Shown: in pieces, positions 38,264-49,609 of the stretch
How the letters are laid out: each line of letters begins with the position of its first letter
Position numbering within the stretch: the stretch's first letter is position 1
Assembly: GCA_950295325.1 (NCBI GenBank)
Contig: OX485807.1
Span: forward strand, 21,423,666 to 21,487,665
Direction of reading: 5' to 3'
Length of the DNA: 64,000 bases
From: Polytrichum commune
Taxonomy: Eukaryota > Streptophyta > Polytrichopsida > Polytrichales > Polytrichaceae
Position numbers and translations under genes: made by a program
The notes under the pieces: model-generated
What the model was told of the DNA's origin: nothing
Database searches by the model: none
What the model saw: the letters and a program-made list of their open reading frames with translations, nothing else

Positions 38264-38350
38264 GAGGGAAGCTATCTTATGAGCGATGAGCAGTGAGCGG
38301 TGAGCGGTGAGCAGTAACACATGAGCAATGAGCAGTAACATATGAGCAAT
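38264..38350 (+). repeat. terminal inverted repeat A, left copy
   Basis: The end begins GAGGGAAGCTATCTTATGAG and continues with tandem variants of the heptamer TGAGCRR (TGAGCGG, TGAGCAG, TGAGCAA). It matches the reverse complement of 50,254-50,340 almost perfectly. Short subterminal repeats of this kind often bind transposase, which is inference here. Confidence 0.85.
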
Positions 38351-38479
38351 GTCTCCAAATTTAGTAAAGACATACGGGTTTAGGGTACATAACCAAAATT
38401 TTGACAAATTAATTGCATATTTTCAATTATAAATTGCCAATATTTTAAATGAAGCACACGTGAAAGGACCCTATTGCCA

Positions 38480-39232
38480 TGGATCATTTTAAACACTTTC
38501 AATCCATTGCTGATTTTTATTATAATAATCCAAACCAATACATGTCATTTATTGACATCCTTATACATGTAGTTACAACCCACACTTGTACAACTACTCA
38601 CATTTTACAACACCAACAAGTTCAAGTAGGTGCATAACCTCATTATACGTATATGTAGGTGTCATAATTGTAAACCACTCAAACCGCTCACGGGCTCAGT
38701 TAAGGCCCACAATCTACAAAAGCAAGGAAATTAGATATTAGAAATAGTCAATATGTAGGTAGCTACTAGATTTTGAGACATCCGCCTATAGATGCGAGTT
38801 GTGTAAGAGACTGGTATTAGGTCTGGATCAACCCAGGTTCGAATCTGGTTGGTTACATTGACTGGTGCTATCCCAAATTGAGCTAATGATAAAGTAGGAA
38901 TAATCTATAGGCGGATACCAAGAAGAGGTTACTACGCGGATGTGCGTAGAATCTTCTCGATTATTTTTTATTTTTAGAAACTTGTTATTATTTATCTGTG
39001 TGATTCAATCAAACCGCTCACGGTTGGGTCGTAGTCTAAATAGAATTGAAGTTACTGAATCATTTGAAAGACTTACAGTTCATAACTAATTTTTGTTATA
39101 ATAATCCAAACCAAAACATGTCATTTATTAACATTCAAATATATGTTGCTTAATAGAACACTTGCAATACTACTCACATTTTCCAATATTAGCAAGTTCA
39201 AGTAGTTGCATGACCTCATTATATGTAGGTGC
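38480..39232 (-). repeat. duplicated 3' end of the SWIM gene flanking a tRNA-like insert (left arm)
   Basis: Two imperfect direct copies, about 38,480-38,670 and 39,057-39,232, share the end of the SWIM gene frame (NEVM-LLELA type peptide) and the AATAATCCAAACCAA...ACATGTCATTTATT block. Each is associated with CAAACCGCTCACGG (near 38,685 and 39,013). The same duplication occurs in the right arm (about 49,380-49,560 and 49,935-50,125), so it is older than the inverted doubling. Confidence 0.65.
38775..38985 (+). repeat. tRNA-like SINE-like sequence, left arm
   Basis: GGTTCGAATC at 38,836-38,845 matches the RNA polymerase III B-box (tRNA T-loop). An A-box-like stretch lies about 40-50 bp upstream (AGTTGTGTAAGAGACTGG), and a T-rich segment ends the unit near 38,975. 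The sequence cannot fold into a normal tRNA with a complete acceptor stem that I can find. I read it as a tRNA-derived SINE or its remnant. A second copy lies in the right arm on the other strand. Confidence 0.45.
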
Positions 39233-40604
39233 ATGAATGAACTTGTCACTCTCGTAATCCACCTTGCACAAAAATCTAAACACATAATAAAGATGTTTAC
39301 AATACCCCATTTTCTTTTTTTTCCCGATGCATGAGATGACATTTTCGTGAAATCCGGGCATGTGCAATGCGGGATGTCGCCAATTGTGACATGGTAGGTG
39401 ATATTATGCTTGGAGACAATGTTGATTATGACTCCAAAGCCCGGATATAGAATGGCAGTGACCCCAACCATATAGTAATCTTCCATGAGTCCGGTGCTCT
39501 CCCATTTGTTTTTGTAATCCGCCAGATGTGTAGTTGGATCACGACGCACTGTCTTCCCAAACCTGAATGTAGGGTGGACGTCCGGGTTTGGTGGCATACA
39601 AAAATGCGAGCGAGGGTTGGGAAGAGTTGCGATTGTTGAAAGCCTACGACGAGGGGACAATGCCTCCCTCTGCTGTAGTTGAAATTCAGCATCTTCAAGT
39701 GCCAAAACCTCCTCTCGCGATAGATTGGTACCTATCTTCACCGGCCATGTGTTGGGTACTATAGGCCAGTCCAACACATATTTCTTCTTACTGCCACTCA
39801 CACAACGTTTGATGTCGTTAGGGCAAAACCAAAATTCATACTCCACATTGTTGGGAGAGCAAAATTCCTTCCTGAGCCCTTTGTATGTTGGAGCAGGTGT
39901 GCCATGTTTTCCAATCCGGACTTTGGTATTGTATATAGTCCCTGTAATGGCCTGCAGTACCCAACATCGTTTGGCTGAGTTGGGTGGCAATCTTGCAATG
40001 TGCCACTTAGAAGCAAGACAATCAGTCTCTAACACAGATTTGGTATGAGCCACACCATGAATTGCAAAATTCAACGATTCCTCTATGCGTTGACGAGTTG
40101 CTCGGGTGTTGGGACGAGGAATGAAATAGTTCACTTTGTCGGGTCGATGAGAGTCACAATCAACACCCGGTGATAGGTTGAATTTGCGTTTGGTGGAACC
40201 AAAGAACTCTGACCCTTCCAATGTACAATATCTAGTGTTGACGTCTTCTGCCCCTAGATAAGACTTCATGGCATCAACCAATATTTTTGGATCTCCACAC
40301 CTGGCAGCCGCTTTGAGTTTCAAGAATGTCGAATCAAGACCTTTACCATCAGACCCCCTTTCAACCATGTCCGATAATTTGCAATTTGCATGAAGGCACG
40401 GATCATGTCGTCCACTGTAGCTTCATATAAACAAGTCATCTTGTTGCGGGACTGTTGGAGCCATTTTTTGTGTATAGTCTCTGCAAGGTTGCATGTTGGC
40501 ATTTCCGCACGTTGTTCTATTGTCATATCCCATGAACAACACACAAATATGAGGATAATAAAAATATAAGATATATATAATAATGGAAGAAAAATGAATG
40601 ACAT
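39121..40604 (-). pseudogene. SWIM zinc-finger transposon protein, left-arm copy
   Basis: In order on the minus strand: AEMPTCNLAETIHKKWLQQS (about 40,500), YEATVDDMIRAFMQIANY, a frame change near 40,345, then a long open part (40,368-39,121) with GDPKILVDAMKSY, DSHRPDKVNYF, WHIARLPPNSAKRCW and DVHPTFRFGKTVRRDP. The SWIM signature begins with CTCPDF near 39,350. Its CKH half is in another frame after an A-rich run (about 39,310-39,330), so the finger is broken by a frameshift. SWIM fingers (CxCx(n)CxH) follow the DDE domain in many Mutator-like transposases. The TGG codon that the right copy has lost is intact here. Decayed upstream exon sequence lies at about 40,640-40,860. Confidence 0.7.
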
Positions 40605-41384
40605 TAAATATTGAATTTTGATATGTACTTACAAATAACATATAACCACCCTATTGTCTGTAACGAAAGTGCTAAAAACCCAACCACTCTGAAAGGCCAA
40701 GGATGCCTTCTTCCGAAGCAGATCCGGATGACAACCACCAAGAACGAATCACATGATACTTCGTCTCGGCGTCGTCCATTTTTTTTGCGTCTTTGTAATC
40801 CTTGCATAATTATTTATATTGAAACTGCAAGGATGGTTTGATATATTTTTGGGTCATCTTATCCAAGCTCGTAGACCAATGGAAAAGACATGTACGCTCA
40901 CGTGCAACCATGGAAAAATACGCCACACAATACGAAAAAGAAGAACAATCTTCTGAGGCGGAGATGGAGGTAGGTTGTACGAACGAAATCGTAAGAAAAT
41001 AACTTTAAAATCAAAATAAATTTGGAAGTATGTAATATATACTATATTGTGCACGCCGAAAATACGATTCCAACGGTATATAGCATGAACAAAATGATGT
41101 TGTTTTGCATGTTTTAGAGCCAAAAAAACAATTAGAGCATCTTAAATTCTTCTAAAATTTTCAAAAAATGAAGATTTTATACAGGAAATCTAATCATATT
41201 AATTTCAGTAGCCTTTGGCGATTTATGTAAAATTGATATCATCTCCAAAAATTCTGAAAAAATTGGAATGAATGGCAAGGCTATAATTTATGCACTTGAT
41301 TTCTTTCAGAAATAAATTAGAATATTTGAAAATGTTATAGCAACTCCGGAAAGTGACTCAAATCAAGGTGTATTTCTCTTCCAG

Positions 41385-42055
41385 ATGGGTAGCCGTTAAC
41401 GGCCACCCTTTTTATGATGCCAACTTTTGTGTTCTAGTTTAGGGTGGCCGTCAACGGCCACCCTTTGTATAATGCTAACTTCTATTTTCTAGTTTAGGGT
41501 ACCCGTTTTTGGGTTTCAGTCTTCATTTAACAACATAATTTCTTTGAAATAAAATCACATATATACATATATTTCTTATGTCTGTTCCATCTAAAAGTGT
41601 GGCCGTTAACGGCCACCTTTTTTATGATGCCGACTTCTGTTTTGTAGTTTAGGGTGGCCGTTGACGGCCACCTTTTTTATGATGCCAACTTCTGTTTTGT
41701 AGTTTAGGGTGGCCGTTGACGGCCACCCTTTGTATGATGCTAACTTCTATTCTTTAGTTTCTGTACCCCTTCTTGGGTTTCAGTCTTCATTTAACAACAT
41801 AATTTCTTTTAAATAAAATCACATATATACATATATTTCTTATGTCTGTTCCATCTAAAAGTGTGGCTGTTAACGGCCACCCTTGGTTGCATCTCAAATT
41901 TATTGGTATATAAGTTTATTTCTTCATGTATACATTCATTTTCACCCTTATTAAAATTTTCTATTATTTTCTATATATGTATCTTTCGTCATGTATACAC
42001 TCATTTCATTCATTTTTTTTCTTCCAACAAGGGTGGCCGTTAACGGCCATCCATA
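41385..42055. repeat. dispersed 18-bp palindromes, left arm
   Basis: About seven copies or near-copies of the perfect palindrome GTGGCCGTTAACGGCCAC start near 41,388, 41,442, 41,600, 41,652, 41,707, 41,861 and 42,030. Several carry one or two substitutions, such as GTTGAC for GTTAAC. AT-rich spacers separate them. The array lies between the two oppositely oriented gene remnants of the arm, close to both presumed 5' ends. The centre of each unit is GTTAAC. Confidence 0.85.
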
Positions 42056-42299
42056 TTGAAATTTCAGATTCTATTCTATATGTGGTTTTTCCTTATGTAT
42101 ACTCTCACTTTCATAAATATTTTTGTATATTATTTTAGTTTGCATATGTGATTTCTTTCATATGTATATATTTCTTTTAATTTAGTTTTATTTTTCATAT
42201 GGATGATATTTTTGTGATTTAGATATGGAAGTTGTACATGTTTTTGAAGATCAATTGGAATTGTAATTGCATGCATTTTTAAGAAAGAAACTGTCAACA

Positions 42300-43593
42300 T
42301 ATCTTCCCGTCTTGAACGGTAGAGGTCTCAACCAAGGGCAAAATTAAAATTGAACATTCCACTATGTCGAATGGTTGCATTGCCTGTTGTTAGGTCTTTT
42401 TTGAAAAATAACGTTATAACCTGGCTGCACATTTTGTTGCTTGTGGTTATATGAAGGGCAACGGGGTTTTTTACGTGGCCTTCGAAAACAATGAGGGAAA
42501 AACAATAGATGTTACCGATAATATCATTGAATCATGGAGTGAAAATTGGGTACGGACAAATGATGCCTTTGAAAAAATATTGCAAACTGATGAGGACCTC
42601 AAAGTTTTGTCTCGCAAAATATTTATAATGTGGGATGGAAACCACCGTTTGCAAACATGGTTGCCCATTGTTAATCGAGATGATATACATGATCATGCTT
42701 GACATTATGCTGTTGAAAATATTATTTTGGACGTCAAGGGAGATATTGCAACCATGTTGGCAGCTTTACATGAAGTGGTAATTCCTTCATTCTTCTCTTT
42801 TTATTTGTTCGGTTCATTTGGTTTTTTTTAAAGTTTATTTTTTTATTGTATATTTCTTTTCCGTGGCTTATCATTGGTTGTTTTATTTTGTCATGAGGAA
42901 CTAAAAATCCCATGTTTGTACGAATCTTGTTTATAAGCTTTGCCGCATTCAAAGCATTGTTGGACAACCACTTTCATATTTCAAAAAAGTTGTCCTCAAA
43001 GAAGATCTTATTGTCGCTGATGCGAAACAAAAATCCAAACATAGGACTTGGTTCACTTTGACAGTTGAGGCTCTTAATGGATTTCTATACTAGGTTATTT
43101 TTTCTAAAGTATTAGTTTTTCACGCATTTTTTTCTTCTCTTGTATATATATATTTTTTGTTTTCATTTTGATTTCTATAACTATATGTTTTATTGCATCT
43201 TATTTTTATTATGTGTGATTTATCATATTCTTATAGGTTTTTTCCTTGGTGTAGCAAGAGTTGGGAGATGCTACTGCTACTGTTCAGAGGAAATTTTATG
43301 AAAAATAGCCTGATCTTGCACATTGGACTTCAAGTGCAGTGGGTGAATTTGTTTTCAAAGCTGTTGAGAGGGTGAGATTGACTTCCCGTTTGGAACTAAA
43401 GAAACAACTTCCCATTGCAGATCCTAAACATTCTCCTAGGTTCTTAGAGCAGGTGAAGTCTCATTATGAAACTCACGATGAAAATCCTGATATGACTCAA
43501 GAAAAGCTTTGGATGTTAGCAACTTCGGCAATGGATACATCTATGAAGATTAAGTGGCTTGAGAGGTGGAACAGTTCACCTGCTCTTCGTGAG
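42300..43593 (+). pseudogene. DGNHR-motif transposon protein, left-arm copy (truncated)
   Basis: The best preserved part (42,451-42,702) reads through FVACGYMKGNGVFYVAFEN just before it, then NIIESWSENWVRTNDAFEKIL and FIMWDGNHRLQTWLPIV. It ends at a TGA, followed in frame by VENIILDVKGDIATMLAALHEV. A later exon (about 43,340-43,593) has VGEFVFKAVERVRLTSRLEL, PRFLEQVKSHYETH and MKIKWLERWNSSPALRE. It is cut at 43,593, where sequence homologous to the right arm ends. The DGNHR core with flanking strands resembles the GxxR/DGNHR motif of the ParB/sulfiredoxin fold. This is motif resemblance only. The copy has stops and is not functional. Confidence 0.5.
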
Positions 43594-43978
43594 ATGTTGA
43601 GATGTTGAGGTGTTGAGATGTTGGGTGTTGTATGTGGTTATTAATTAGGTATATGCTGTTAAGGCTGTCGGTGAATATGTGTGTGTCCGTTTGGGTGTTT
43701 TGGATGGTTTTGATGGCTATTAGTATTGCGTTTAGCTTGGCTCTTAGGATGTTTTGGTATCTTGGTAATCTTTCTGAAATGTGGGTATTATTGTTGGGGC
43801 TGTAGATTCACGATCGTGCGGTGTTGCCTTTTATTTGCCCCTCAGAATTTTTGGAGGGTGGGATAAATGAGCCATCCATGTATATGCATTTTTGTGGGTC
43901 ATATTTACGGAGGTGAATGTGGTTGTATGTGGGGATAGGGGTATTCTGATGGTGTTGGGGGGGTGGTGGATTTTTATA
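43594..43978 (-). pseudogene. RNase H fragment of the C/A-rich LINE, inverted
   Basis: The plus strand is G/T-rich here, so the LINE-like C/A-rich strand is the minus strand. It encodes KCIYMDGSFIPPSKNSEGQ, then LPRYQNILRAKLNAILIAI, then THIFTDSLNSIYLINNHIQH, the DGS, E-helix and TDS strands of RNase H. The catalytic Glu of the helix appears as Lys and there is at least one stop. The fragment ends exactly with ATTTTTATA (43,970-43,978), the inverted target duplication. The enclosing LINE lacks RNase H at the corresponding place, so this piece very likely belongs to it. Confidence 0.75.
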
Positions 43979-44010
43979 TGGGGAGTGCTATCTTGTGAGC
44001 GGTGAAGAAA
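43979..44010 (+). repeat. terminal inverted repeat B (internal end)
   Basis: TGGGGAGTGCTATCTTGTGA, followed by GCGGTGA, aligns with the outer end GAGGGA-AGCTATCTTATGAGCGATGA. It abuts the inverted 9-bp target duplication at 43,970-43,978. It marks the second terminus of the full-length element that runs to 50,340. Confidence 0.75.
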
Positions 44011-44610
44011 ACAAAATATTTGGTAATAGGACCCCTAGTATCCTATAACCGTGGCCAGGTTCAATAATAAGAAGATTGGGGAGGACAAACAATATGAATG
44101 CTAGATTGCAAGTAGTGAGCAATGAAAAAGACCAATATGTGCATGACTCGGGGTTGCTAGTATGTGAGCATGCGAGTGTGAACCTGTGAGCCTTCAATTT
44201 TTTCCCGGTTATGGTTTGTAAATCCTTTGGGGGCCTATGATTGTGGAATTACATGTAAGGGTCTATAGTCCAAATGAACAACAAATGAGAATGTTGCTAT
44301 AACAATTTTGTATAAAAAATGAACTAATATACATTCAACTGTTGAGATAATAATAATGTAATTGGAGACAATGTGTAAGCAAACTCATGTTGAAAACAAG
44401 TGTAGCATGTTAGAATGTCTTACTATAATACACATCAATGTAAAATTTGAATACATCATAACACCATCATGAGGGTGACATTTACGAAGTGCAAAACATA
44501 AAGAACAACAAAAGTGAATTGTAGATATAAATCGGATAGTAGGTTTAAATTGTTGAAGTTCTTGGAAATCAAATATAAAAAATAAAAAATAATGGGCACA
44601 TGATCCATAC

Positions 44611-46115
44611 CATCTGGAAGATAGTTGATGGACACATGCATATCAGCCACAGTAGCATCAAAGAGCTTCTCGGTCTCAATAGCCAACTGCCAAATACAAA
44701 ATAAAAATTAGAAAAATTGAATGATTGAAAAAATATTTAAAAACATAAAAAAATATAAACAAATAATTATCACCTGAGCCCACCAAGTAGCTTTATGGAG
44801 GCACTTAGGAAACTCTATATCATTGAATTTTGGATTCGGAAACTTGAGAGCCTCACGAAGAGCAGGTGAATTGTTCCACCTCTCAAGCCACTTAATCTTC
44901 ATAGATGTATCCATTGCCGAAGTTGCTAACATCCAAAGCTTTTCTTGAGTCATATCAGGATTTTCATCGTGAGTTTCATAATGAGACTTCACCTGCTCTA
45001 AGAACCTAGGAGAATGTTTAGGATCTGCAATGGGAAGTTGTTTCTTTAGTTCCAAACGGGAAGTCAATCTCACCCTCTCAACAGCTTTGAAAACAAATTC
45101 ACCCACTGCACTTGAAGTCCAATGTGCAAGATCAGGCTATTTTTCATAAAATTTCCTCTGAACAGTAGCAGCAGCATCTCCCAACTCTTGCTACACCAAG
45201 GAAAAAACCTATAAGAATATGATAAATCACACATAATAAAAATAAGATGCAATAAAACATATAGTTATAGAAATCAAAATGAAAACAAAAAATATATATA
45301 TATAAGAGAAGAAAAAAATGCGTGAAAAACTAATACTTTAGAAAAAATAACCTAGTATAAAAATTCATTAAGAGCCTCAACTGTCAAAGTGAACCAAGTT
45401 CTATGTTTGGATTTTTGTTTCGCATCAGCGACAATAAGATCTTCTTTGGAGACAATTTTTTCAAAATATGAAAGTCATAGCCCATCAATGCTTTGAATGC
45501 GGAAAAGCTTATGAACAAGATTATAACAAACATGGAATTTTTGGTTCTTCCTGACAAAATAAAACAACCAATGATAAGCCAAGAAAAATAAATATACAAT
45601 AAAAAAATAAATTTAAAAAGAAAACCAAATCAACCGAACAAATTTAAAAAAAAATGAAGGAATTACCAATTCACTTCATGTAAAGCTGCCGATATAGTTG
45701 CAATATCTTCCTTGACGTCCAAAATAATACTTTCAACAACATAATGTCAAGCATGATCATGTGTATGATCTCGATTAATAATGTGCAACCATACTTGCAA
45801 ACGGTAATTTCCGTCCACACCATGAATATTTTGCCAGAGAAAATTTTGAGGTCCTCATCAGTTTACAATATTTTTTCAAAGGCATCATTTGTCCGTACCC
45901 AATTCTCACTTCATGATTCAATGATACTATCGGCAATATCTATTGTTTTCCGAGGCCACGTAAACAACCCCATTGCCCTCCATATAACCACAAGCAACAA
46001 AATGTGCAGTCAGGTTCATAACGTTATTTTTCAGAAAAGGCCTAACAACATGCAATGCAACCATTCGACATAATAGAATGTTGAAGTTTGATTTTGCCCT
46101 TGGTTGATACCTCAA
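44611..46115 (-). pseudogene. DGNHR-motif transposon protein, right-arm copy
   Basis: This is the inverted homologue of the left-arm gene, with a longer 3' part. Minus-strand exons include a piece at 46,115-45,927 (ALHVVRPFLKNNV, HFVACGYMEGNGV), a decayed central part where the core reads DGNYR instead of DGNHR, an exon at about 45,106-44,774 (VFKAVERVRL through PKCLHKATWWAQ) ending at a GT donor, and an exon at 44,686-44,611 (LAIETEKLFDATVADMHVSI) with AG and GT borders. The left arm lacks everything after ...PALRE. Several stops are present in the middle. Confidence 0.5.
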
Positions 46116-46259
46116 CCGTTCAAGACGAGAAGATGTGTTAACAGTTTATTTCTTAAAAAATATATGCAATTGCAACTCCAATTGATTTTCAAAAAGAGGT
46201 ACAACTTTCATATCTAAAGCACAAAAAATATCACCCATATGAAAGACAAAAACAAATTT

Positions 46260-46285
46260 AAATATATATATATATATATATATAT
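46260..46285. repeat. (AT)n microsatellite in the right arm
   Basis: A simple AT dinucleotide run is present in the right arm but not at the matching place of the left arm. It contributes to the length difference between arms. Confidence 0.85.
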
Positions 46286-46389
46286 GAAAGAAATCACATA
46301 TGCAAACTAAAATAATATACAAAAATATTTATAAAAGTGAGAGTATACATAAGAGAAAACCACATATATAAAAAAAATTGAAATTTCAA

Positions 46390-47225
46390 TAAGGGTGGCC
46401 GTTTAACGGCCACCCATGTTCGAGGACAAAACATTAAGGAAATGAATGTATACATGAAAAAAGAAACAGATACAGAAAATAATATGAAATTTCAATAAGG
46501 TGGCCGTTAACGGCCATCCTTGTTGAAGGAAAAAAAGAATAAGGAAATGGGTGTATAATGAAGAAAGAAACACATATAGAAAATAGTCTGAAATTTCAAT
46601 AAGTGTGGCCGTTAACGGCCACCCTTGTTGGAGGAAAAAAAATAAAGGAAATCAGTGTATACAAGAAGAAAGAAACCCATATAGAAAATAATATGAAATT
46701 TCAATAAGGATGGCCGTTAACGGCCACCCTTGTTGGAAGAAAAAAAAATAAAGGAAATGAGTGTATACATGAAGAAAAAAACATATATAGAAAAAAAATC
46801 TAATTTTTTAATAAGTGTGGCCGTTAATGGCTACCCTTGTTGAAGGACAAAAAATGACAGAAATGAGTGTATACATGAAAAAAAAAACACATATACCAAT
46901 AAATCTGAGATGCAACCAAAGGTGGCCGTTAACGGCCACACTTTTAGATGGAACAGACATAAGAAATATATGTATATATGTGATTTTATTTCAAAGAAAT
47001 TATGTTGTTAAATGAAGACTGAAACCCAAGAACGGGTACCCTAAACTAGAAAATAGAAGTTAGCATTGTTAAATGAAGACTGAAACACAAGAAGGGGTGG
47101 CCATTAACGGTTGCCCTAAACTAGAACAAAAAAGTTACCATTATAGAAATGGTGGCCGTTGGCGGCCGCCCTAAACTAGAATACAGAAGTTGGCATCATA
47201 GAAAGGGTGGCCGTTAACGGCAACC
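46390..47225. repeat. 105-bp minisatellite with 18-bp palindrome, right arm
   Basis: Copies of GTGGCCGTTAACGGCCAC and variants start near 46,395, 46,498, 46,604, 46,709, 46,816 and 46,921, a regular period of about 105 bp. Further variants lie near 47,095, 47,150 and 47,205. Between them lies a conserved A-rich spacer with GAAAT-AGTGTATACATGAAGAA and AATTTCAATAAG blocks. The left arm has only two long-spaced units at the matching place. The tandem array therefore expanded in one arm, or contracted in the other, after doubling. Confidence 0.85.
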
Positions 47226-47739
47226 CATTTGGAAGAGAAATACACCTTGATTTGAGTCACTTTCTGGAGTTGCTATAACATTTTCAAATATTCTAATTTA
47301 TGTCCGCAAAAAATCAAGTGCATAAATTATAGCCTTGTCATTTACTCCAATTGTTTTGAGAATATTTGGATATGATATCAATTTTACATAAATCACCAAA
47401 GCCTACTGAAATTAATATGGTTAGATTTCCTACATAAAATCTTTATTTTTTAAAGATTTTAGAAGAATCCAAGATGCTCTAATTGTTTTTTGGCTCTAAA
47501 ACATGCAAAACAACATCATTTTGTTCATGCTATATACCGTTGGAATCGTATTTTCGGCGTGCATAATATAGTATGCATTACATACCTCCAAATTTATTTT
47601 TATTTTAAAGTTATTCTCTTACCATATCGTTCGTACAACCTACCTCCATCTCCGCCTCAGAATATTGTTTTTCTTTTTCGTATTGTGTGGCGTATTTCTC
47701 CATGGTTGCACGTGAGCGTACATGTCTTTTCCATTGGTC

Positions 47740-49434
47740 TACGAGCTTGGATAAGGTGACCCAAAAGTATATCAAACCATTCCTGCAGTTTGAACACAAG
47801 CAAATATGCAAGGATTACAAAGACGCGAAAACAATAGACGACACCGAGACTAAGTATCATGTGATTCGTTCTTGGTGGTTGTCATCCGGATCTGCCTTGG
47901 CCTTTCAGAGTGGTTGGGCTTTTGGCACTTTCGTTACAGACAATGGGGTGGTCATATGATATTTGTAAGTACATATCAAAATTCATTATTCAATGTTATT
48001 CATTTTTCTTCCATTGTTATATATATCTTATATTTTTCTAATCCTCATATTTGTGTGTTGTCCATAGGATATGACAATAAAAGAACGTGCGGAAATGCCA
48101 ACATGCAACCTTGCAGAGATTGTACATAAAAAACGGCTCCAACAGTCCGCCAACAAGATGACTTGTTTATATGAAGCTACAGTGGACGACATGATCCGTG
48201 CCTTCATGCAAATTGCAAATTACCGGACATGGTTAAAAGGGGGTCTAATGGTAAAGATCTTGATTCGGCATCCTTGAAACTCAAAGCGGTTGTCAGGTGT
48301 GGAGATCCAAAAATATTGGTTGGTGCCATGAAGTCTTATCCAAGGGCAGAAGACGTCAACACTAGATATTGTACATTGGAAGGGTCAGAGCTTTTTGGTT
48401 CCACCAAATGTAAATTCAACCTATCACCGGGTGTTGATTGTGACTCTCATCGACCCGACAAAATGAATTATTTCATTTCTCGTCCCAACACCCGAGCAAC
48501 TCGTCAACGCATAGAGGGATCGTTGAGTTCTGCAATTCATGGTGTGGCTCATAGTACATCCAAGTTAGAGACTGTTTGTTTTGCTTCTAAGTAACACATT
48601 GCAAGATTGCCACCCAACTCAGCCAAACGATGTTGGGCGCTGCAGGCCATTACAGGGACTATGTGCAATACCAAAGTCCGGATTGGAAAACATGGCACAC
48701 CTGCTCCAACATACAAAGGGCTCAAGAAGGAATTTTGCTCTCCCAACAATATGGAGTATGAATTTTGGTTTTGCCTTGACGATATCAAGCGTTGTGTGAG
48801 TGGCAGTAAGAAGAAATATGTGTTGGATTGGCCTATAGTACCCAACACGTGGCCGGTGAAGATAGGTACCAATCTATCGAGAGAGGAGGTTCTGGCACTT
48901 AAAGATGCTAAATTTCAACTACAGCAGACGGAGACATTGTCCACTCGTCGTAGGCTTTCAACAATCACAACTCTTCCCATCCCTCGCTCGCATTTTTGTA
49001 TGCCACCAAACCCGGACGTCCACCCTACATTCAGGTTTGGGAAGACAGTGCGTCGTGATCCAACTGCACCGCTGGCGGATTACAAAAACAAATGGGAGAG
49101 CACCGGACTCATGGAAGATTACTATATGGTTGGGGTTACTGCCATTCTATATCCGGGCTTTGGAGTCATAATCAACATTGTCTCCAAGCATAATATCACC
49201 TACCATGTCACAATTGCCGACATCTCGTATTGCACATGCCCGGATTTCACGAAAATATCCTCTCATGCATTGGAAAAGAAAGGAAAATTGGTGTATTGTA
49301 ATCATCTTTATTATGTGTTTAGATTTTTGTGCAAGATGGATTACGGGAGTGACAAGTTTATTCATACACCTACATATACCTATAATGAGGTCATGCGACT
49401 ACTTGACCTTGCTGGTATTGTAGAATGTGAGTAG
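47740..49434 (+). pseudogene. SWIM zinc-finger transposon protein, right-arm copy
   Basis: The upstream exon (about 47,740-47,960) encodes KYIKPFLQFEHKQICKDY and HVIRSWWLSSGSA. After an intron with a TCCATAG acceptor (about 48,068) come MTIKERAEMPTCNLAEIVHK and YEATVDDMIRAFMQIANY. A frame change near 48,245 is shared with the left copy. The main frame from 48,229 is interrupted only by TAA at 48,592-48,594, where the left copy has TGG, and then runs open to 49,434. The SWIM finger is in frame here (CTCPDF...YCNHLYYVF), but its third-ligand neighbour is CNH rather than CKH. Cys and His ligands are all present. The two copies thus carry different lesions. Confidence 0.7.
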
Positions 49435-49609
49435 TATTGTAAGTGTTCTATTAAGCAACATATATTTGAATGTCAATAAATGGTATGTTTTGGTTTGGAT
49501 TATTATAATAAAAATTAGCAATGGACTGAAAGTATTTCAAATGATTCAGTAACTTTATTTTTATTTAGACTACGACCCAACCGTGAGCAGTTTGATTAAT
49601 TCACATGGA

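Noticed and set aside
38800-38870. A functional tRNA gene, suggested by the GGTTCGAATC motif
   Set aside because: No complete acceptor or anticodon stem could be drawn around it, and the same sequence recurs in the other arm with changes. A SINE-like remnant is more likely.
46390-46930. Regularly spaced palindromic repeats that look CRISPR-like
   Set aside because: The spacers are themselves near-identical, the host is a eukaryote, and the array lies inside a transposon arm. It is a minisatellite.
44611-48220. Similarity between FDATVADMHVSI and YEATVDDMIRAF in the two element genes as evidence of a common origin
   Set aside because: The match is only about ten residues and the surroundings differ. 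It is too short to support homology.
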